From positions 1 to 10,390 of the forward strand of contig CAZPMK010000047.1 of the NCBI GenBank assembly GCA_964587915.1: a stretch of 10,390 bases of DNA, written 5' to 3'. This DNA comes from CAG-177 sp964587915. Its GTDB lineage: Bacteria > Bacillota > Clostridia > Oscillospirales > Acutalibacteraceae. The notes below the pieces were generated by a model. It saw only the letters and a list, made by a program, of their open reading frames with translations, had not been told where the DNA came from and made no database searches. A program made the position numbers and the translations under genes. Below, piece by piece: positions 7,339 to 10,390 of this stretch (positions within the stretch are counted from its first letter, which is position 1; each line of letters begins with the position of its first letter).

Positions 7339-7352
7339 ACCGACTCGTCGGT
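7339..7352 (+). promoter_or_regulatory. 14-bp palindrome just downstream of the transcription start, possible operator
   Basis: ACCGAC-TC-GTCGGT is an inverted repeat with 6-bp arms and a 2-base centre, about 12-25 nt after the predicted transcription start. In DNA it has the look of a homodimeric repressor site such as those bound by TetR-type regulators. As RNA, a 2-nt loop would be strained, which favours a DNA operator over a hairpin. No regulator gene is in the window. Confidence 0.35.
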
Positions 7353-7409
7353 TTCGGAATCAAATTATTACAGGGTATGCTCGGGAAATAAACTTTCGGA
7401 GGGAAAAAC

Positions 7410-10390
7410 ATGAAAATCAAAAAGCTGCTGTCCGCAATTCTTTGCCTTGTCCTTGTGATTGGCTGTGTGCCGCTTGCATTGCAAGGGGTAAGTGCGGAGA
7501 CGACACCCAAAAAGATAACCGAGTACGAGGCGGGCGACACCTTTGAATTCGGCTGGTATCCGCAGAGCAAGGTAGAGGACACCGCAACACTTGCCGCTCT
7601 TAACGAAAAGGCAAAGGTTACCGCAACAAGTGCCGAAACAATCAAGGCAAGCACCGCAGCATGGACTTCCTACGGCTATTACAGCGGCACGGGCACTTGG
7701 TATGACGGCGAAATGACCGCAAAGGATTATATGCGTTACAAGGATATCATTTACAATGGAAGCAAATACAGAGGCGTTGTTTTTGATACCTACAGACCGA
7801 CTATCACAGGATATGAATCATCAGATTTAAATTTTGTATTTCAAGATAACAACGGCTACAATCCGAACAATGTATACTGGTTCAAGTATGAGCCGATAAC
7901 TTGGCATGTGCTTGATCCGGCAAAGGGTATGGTAATAAGTGAAACCTTGCTCGATTCTCAGGCATTTAACAACTATGTCATCAAAGATGAAGAAAACGGT
8001 GAATATTACGGAGAGACGGTTAACGGTAATAGGTATTATGCAAACGATTACGAACACAGCAGTATCAGAAAGTGGCTCAATGATGATTTCATAAATACCG
8101 CTTTTTCGGGTTCACAACAGGGTATTATGACAGCCCAAAATCTTGACGGTTCGACAACAATCAGCGACAAGATATATCTGCTTTCTAAAACAGAAGTCGA
8201 AAATTCAGACCGCAGCTTTATATGCACAGCACCGAGCAGCGATTACGCAAAAAGTCAAGGACTGAGCTCTAATTGGCGTTTGCGTTCTGCCGGTATTGAT
8301 TCCGGACATACCTGCGCAGTCAACGGCGGCGGTTACAGCGTGACCCCCTTCGCTAGTTCTAACGCTACCGGCTATGGCGTTCGTCCCGCTTTCAATTTCA
8401 ATCTGACATCCGAAATCGTTCAGCAGCCGGTAAATACCAAGATAACCGATTACGGTGTCGGCGACACCTTTGAATACGGCTGGTATCCGCAGAGCGAGGT
8501 GAAGGACGATACAACACTTGCCGCTCTTAACGCACAGGCAGAGGTTGCGACCAAGGGCACCGCAGCATGGACTTCCTACGGCTATTACAGCGGCACGGGT
8601 ACTGTAGCTGACGGCGGAATGGCCGCAAAGGATTATATGCGTTACAAGGATATCATTTACAACGGAAACAAATACAGAGGCGTTGTTTTTGATGCCTACA
8701 GACCGTATTACACAGGATATGAATCATCTTCCGATATGGATACATATCAATATGAAAACGGCTACAGCACCGGAACGGTATACTGGTTCAAGTATGAGCC
8801 GATAACTTGGCGTGTGCTTGATCCGGCAAAGGGTATGGTAATGAGCGAAACCCTGCTCGATTCTCAGGCATTTAACAACTATGCCATCATAGATGAAGTA
8901 ACCGATGACTTTTACGGAGAGCCTGACGAAAACGGCAACAAGTATTATGCAAACAATTATCCCGAAAGCAGCATCAGGAAATGGCTCAATGATGATTTCA
9001 TAAATACCGCTTTTTCGAGTTCACAGCAGAATATAATAGCGACAACCACACTTGACAACTCGGCATACAACAAACCATATTCGGAATATAATTCCGAACC
9101 AACATATGATAAAATATATCTTCTTTCATATAGCGATGCATTGAACGAAAGCTACGGCTTCAGTTCAACAGCAGATGAAAATGAGGCACGCATAGCACAG
9201 GGCAGCGATTACGCAAAGAGTCAAGGGTTGTTTGTATTACCCGGCCACAATGGAAACTCTAATTGGAACTTGCGTTCTGCCGGTTCTTTTTCCAACGCTA
9301 CATGCATAGTCTCCGGCGACGGCAACGTCGGCAACGCATTTTTTACTTGCAATACCAGCAACGGCGTTCGTCCCGCTTTCAATTTCAATCCGGCATCTGC
9401 AATTGTTCAGCAGCCGGTTGTTAAAGAAAAAATCACCGATTACGGTGTCGGCGACACCTTTGAATTCGGCTGGTATCCGCAGAGCGAGGTGAAGGACGAT
9501 ACAACACTTGCCGCTCTTAACGCACAGGCAGAGGTTGCGACCAAGGGCACCGCAGCATGGACTTCCTACGGCTATTACAGCGGCACGGGTACTGTAGCTG
9601 ACGGCGGAATGGCCGCAAAGGATTATATGCGTTACAAGGATATCATTTACAACGGAAACAAATACAGAGGCGTTGTTTTTGATGCCTACAGACCGTATTA
9701 CACAGGATATGAATCATCTTCCGATATGGATACATATCAATATGAAAACGGCTACAGCACCGGAACGGTATACTGGTTCAAGTATGAGCCGATAACTTGG
9801 CGTGTGCTTGATCCGGCAAAGGGTATGGTAATGAGTGAAACCCTGCTCGATTCACAGGCGTTTAACAATTATATCATTATGGAAAACGGTTACTATTACG
9901 GAGAGCCTGACGAAAACGGTAATAGGTATTATGCAAACGATTACGAACACAGCAGCATCAGAAAGTGGCTCAATGATGATTTCATAAATACCGCTTTTTC
10001 GAGTTTACAACAGAATATAATATCGGAAACGGCTGTTGAAACTGAAAAATTCAACGAAGAGTCGACATCTACTACAAACGACAAAATATATTTACTTTCA
10101 TATAGCGATGCATTCGACGAAAGCTACGGCTTCAGTTCATCAGCAGATGAAAATGAGACACGTATAGCACAGGGCAGTGATTATGCAAAGAGTCAGGGAC
10201 TGTGGGTTGATAGATCTGGTGGATACGCTTATTGGCACTTGCGTTCTGCCGGTGCTTATTCCTGCGGTACATACATAGTCTTCAACGACGGCTACGTCGA
10301 CGGCGACGGCGGCTTTGGTACTGACGATACCAGCAACGGCGTTCGTCCCGCTTTCAATTTCAATCCGGCATCCGGAATTTCTCAATGTGA
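7410..10390 (+). CDS. Secreted protein with three tandem DUF6273-like domains (3' end beyond the window)
   Basis: A single open frame of 993 codons runs to the window edge. Residues 1-29 form a signal peptide (MKIKKLLSAI..., likely cleaved after VSA29). A VIGC lipobox-like match at 16-19 leaves a lipoprotein possible. Three tandem domains follow: 35-343, 344-673 and 674 onward. Each has, in order: FGWYPQS, a tryptophan/tyrosine-rich block (AAWTSYGYYSGTG, MRYKDIIYNG, YRGVVFD), YWFKYEPITW, VLDPAKGMV, SIRKWLNDDFINTAFS, DKIYLLS, SDYAKSQGL, LRSAG and GVRPAFNF. This is the pattern I know as DUF6273, a Clostridia-enriched extracellular domain whose end (LRSxG...GVRPA) resembles the C-type-lectin/formylglycine-generating-enzyme fold. 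The domain has no established function; ligand binding on the surface is an inference. The start is supported by GGAGG at 7398-7402 with a 7-nt spacer. The segment before each GVRPAFNF is hypervariable. No anchor or stop is visible. Confidence 0.85.
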   Translation, partial: MKIKKLLSAILCLVLVIGCVPLALQGVSAETTPKKITEYEAGDTFEFGWYPQSKVEDTATLAALNEKAKVTATSAETIKASTAAWTSYGYYSGTGTWYDGEMTAKDYMRYKDIIYNGSKYRGVVFDTYRPTITGYESSDLNFVFQDNNGYNPNNVYWFKYEPITWHVLDPAKGMVISETLLDSQAFNNYVIKDEENGEYYGETVNGNRYYANDYEHSSIRKWLNDDFINTAFSGSQQGIMTAQNLDGSTTISDKIYLLSKTEVENSDRSFICTAPSSDYAKSQGLSSNWRLRSAGIDSGHTCAVNGGGYSVTPFASSNATGYGVRPAFNFNLTSEIVQQPVNTKITDYGVGDTFEYGWYPQSEVKDDTTLAALNAQAEVATKGTAAWTSYGYYSGTGTVADGGMAAKDYMRYKDIIYNGNKYRGVVFDAYRPYYTGYESSSDMDTYQYENGYSTGTVYWFKYEPITWRVLDPAKGMVMSETLLDSQAFNNYAIIDEVTDDFYGEPDENGNKYYANNYPESSIRKWLNDDFINTAFSSSQQNIIATTTLDNSAYNKPYSEYNSEPTYDKIYLLSYSDALNESYGFSSTADENEARIAQGSDYAKSQGLFVLPGHNGNSNWNLRSAGSFSNATCIVSGDGNVGNAFFTCNTSNGVRPAFNFNPASAIVQQPVVKEKITDYGVGDTFEFGWYPQSEVKDDTTLAALNAQAEVATKGTAAWTSYGYYSGTGTVADGGMAAKDYMRYKDIIYNGNKYRGVVFDAYRPYYTGYESSSDMDTYQYENGYSTGTVYWFKYEPITWRVLDPAKGMVMSETLLDSQAFNNYIIMENGYYYGEPDENGNRYYANDYEHSSIRKWLNDDFINTAFSSLQQNIISETAVETEKFNEESTSTTNDKIYLLSYSDAFDESYGFSSSADENETRIAQGSDYAKSQGLWVDRSGGYAYWHLRSAGAYSCGTYIVFNDGYVDGDGGFGTDDTSNGVRPAFNFNPASGISQC
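7512..8438 (+). repeat. DUF6273-like repeat 1 (309 codons)
   Basis: This is the most divergent of the three tandem units. It opens KITEYEAGDTFEFGWYPQS and has extra residues before AAWTSYG (VTATSAETIKAST) relative to repeats 2 and 3. Its stretch 8022-8108 is nearly identical (one mismatch in 87 bp) to 9915-10001 in repeat 3, although repeat 2 differs there at about a dozen positions. Confidence 0.85.
8268..8378 (+). other. Variable region of repeat 1 (DGR-like)
   Basis: Located between SDYAKSQGL and GVRPAFNF, about residues 287-323. It contains the constant core LRSAG (DNA identical in all three units, 8280-8294) and is bounded on the right by a 27-nt constant block (8376-8402). Its codons are mainly NNC/NNT, encoding N, G, S, T, A, Y, H and D. 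It is more diverged than the other two copies and includes some non-adenine-compatible changes, so it may be older or stem from another template. Confidence 0.45.
8439..9428 (+). repeat. DUF6273-like repeat 2 (330 codons)
   Basis: It opens KITDYGVGDTFEYGWYPQS. Positions 8477-8845 are identical base for base to 9467-9835 in repeat 3 (offset exactly 990 bp). The rest of the unit, especially the segment before GVRPAFNF, differs. It ends with a IVQQPV linker also present after repeat 1. Confidence 0.9.
9249..9365 (+). other. Variable region of repeat 2 (DGR-like)
   Basis: Residues about 614-652. Compared codon by codon with repeat 3, 14 of the alignable codons between the conserved W and GVRP differ, plus four just before W. 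All differences are at codon positions 1 or 2, with the third base C or T kept. It retains many AAC/AAT codons, as expected if close to an adenine-rich template. Confidence 0.6.
9429..10390 (+). repeat. DUF6273-like repeat 3 (truncated by the window end)
   Basis: It opens KITDYGVGDTFEFGWYPQS and is complete through GVRPAFNF. After that the linker departs from the IVQQPV of the first two units (ISQC), so this may be the last repeat before a different C-terminal region. It is a mosaic: the first 369 bp match repeat 2, a central stretch matches repeat 1, and later parts return to repeat 2. Confidence 0.9.
10218..10340 (+). other. Variable region of repeat 3 (DGR-like)
   Basis: Residues about 937-977. 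Relative to repeat 2 it is two codons longer near 10302-10313. It carries Y, G, D, C and H where repeat 2 often has N, with the codon third base unchanged. The left constant core (10239-10253) and right constant block (10338-10364) match the other units exactly. Confidence 0.6.

Noticed and set aside
6724..7413. Plus-strand 229-codon open frame opposite spoIIP
   Set aside because: It is the complement of spoIIP codons, which carry all SpoIIP motifs, and it crosses the intergenic promoter region.
7196..7654. Minus-strand 152-codon open frame
   Set aside because: It overlaps the TTGCAT/TATAAT promoter and the start of the repeat protein on the other strand; no domain is recognisable.
8268..10340. 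Ordinary relaxed or positive selection as the full explanation for the variable segments
   Set aside because: Selection alone would not preserve the exact third base at 18 of 18 changed codons while keeping C-ending and T-ending codons distinct. It remains a formal alternative until a template repeat is found.
10140..10385. Minus-strand 81-codon open frame at the window end
   Set aside because: It is antisense to the third variable region. It stays open because NNC/NNT codons on the plus strand seldom create stops on the other strand, and it is not independent evidence of a gene.
8439..10390. CRISPR array or mobile element as explanation for the repeats
   Set aside because: The repeats are about 1 kb, in frame and protein-coding, with no short direct-repeat/spacer periodicity, terminal inverted repeats or transposase.

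Overview
The window looks like chromosomal DNA of a spore-forming, low-to-mid-GC Firmicute, probably a gut Clostridia member of the Oscillospiraceae/Ruminococcaceae type. This rests on a spoIIP gene, a type III glutamine synthetase, AGGAGG-like ribosome binding sites, canonical TTGACA/TATAAT promoters and a DUF6273-type surface protein. The genus cannot be fixed from the sequence alone.

Layout. (1) 1-317, minus strand: the N-terminal 105 codons of a type III glutamine synthetase (glnN). Its roughly 120-nt leader contains a terminator-like hairpin with a tiny ORF embedded in it, so the gene is probably controlled by attenuation. (2) 532-5865, plus strand: a three-gene operon with its own promoter and terminator. 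It encodes an FAD-dependent oxidoreductase of the UDP-galactopyranose mutase/HemY-like fold and two large polytopic membrane proteins that look like GT-C glycosyltransferases. Together they suggest a cell-surface glycan or glycolipid modification cassette. (3) 5784-7172, minus strand: the sporulation cell-wall hydrolase gene spoIIP, followed without a gap by an unrecognised 95-codon membrane or exported protein whose ORF runs back through the convergent operon's terminator. (4) 7292-10390, plus strand: a strong promoter, a 14-bp palindrome in the leader, and the first 993 codons of a secreted protein built from three tandem DUF6273-like domains of about 310-330 residues. The gene continues beyond the window.

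The most interesting signal is in the last gene. Repeats 2 and 3 share 369 bp of perfect DNA identity over their N-terminal parts, so they separated recently or were recently converted. Yet the segment just before the conserved GVRPAFNF motif is strongly diversified. Every one of the 18 alignable codon differences there is at codon position 1 and/or 2. The third base (C or T) is unchanged in all 18, every change alters the amino acid, and 17 of 24 substitutions involve an adenine in one copy. That is the footprint expected when AAC/AAT codons of a template are mutated at adenines by a diversity-generating retroelement (DGR), acting on a C-type-lectin-like fold. Neither a reverse transcriptase nor a template repeat lies in the window, so the DGR assignment is an inference. 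Three variable regions inside one polypeptide would be an unusual DGR arrangement.
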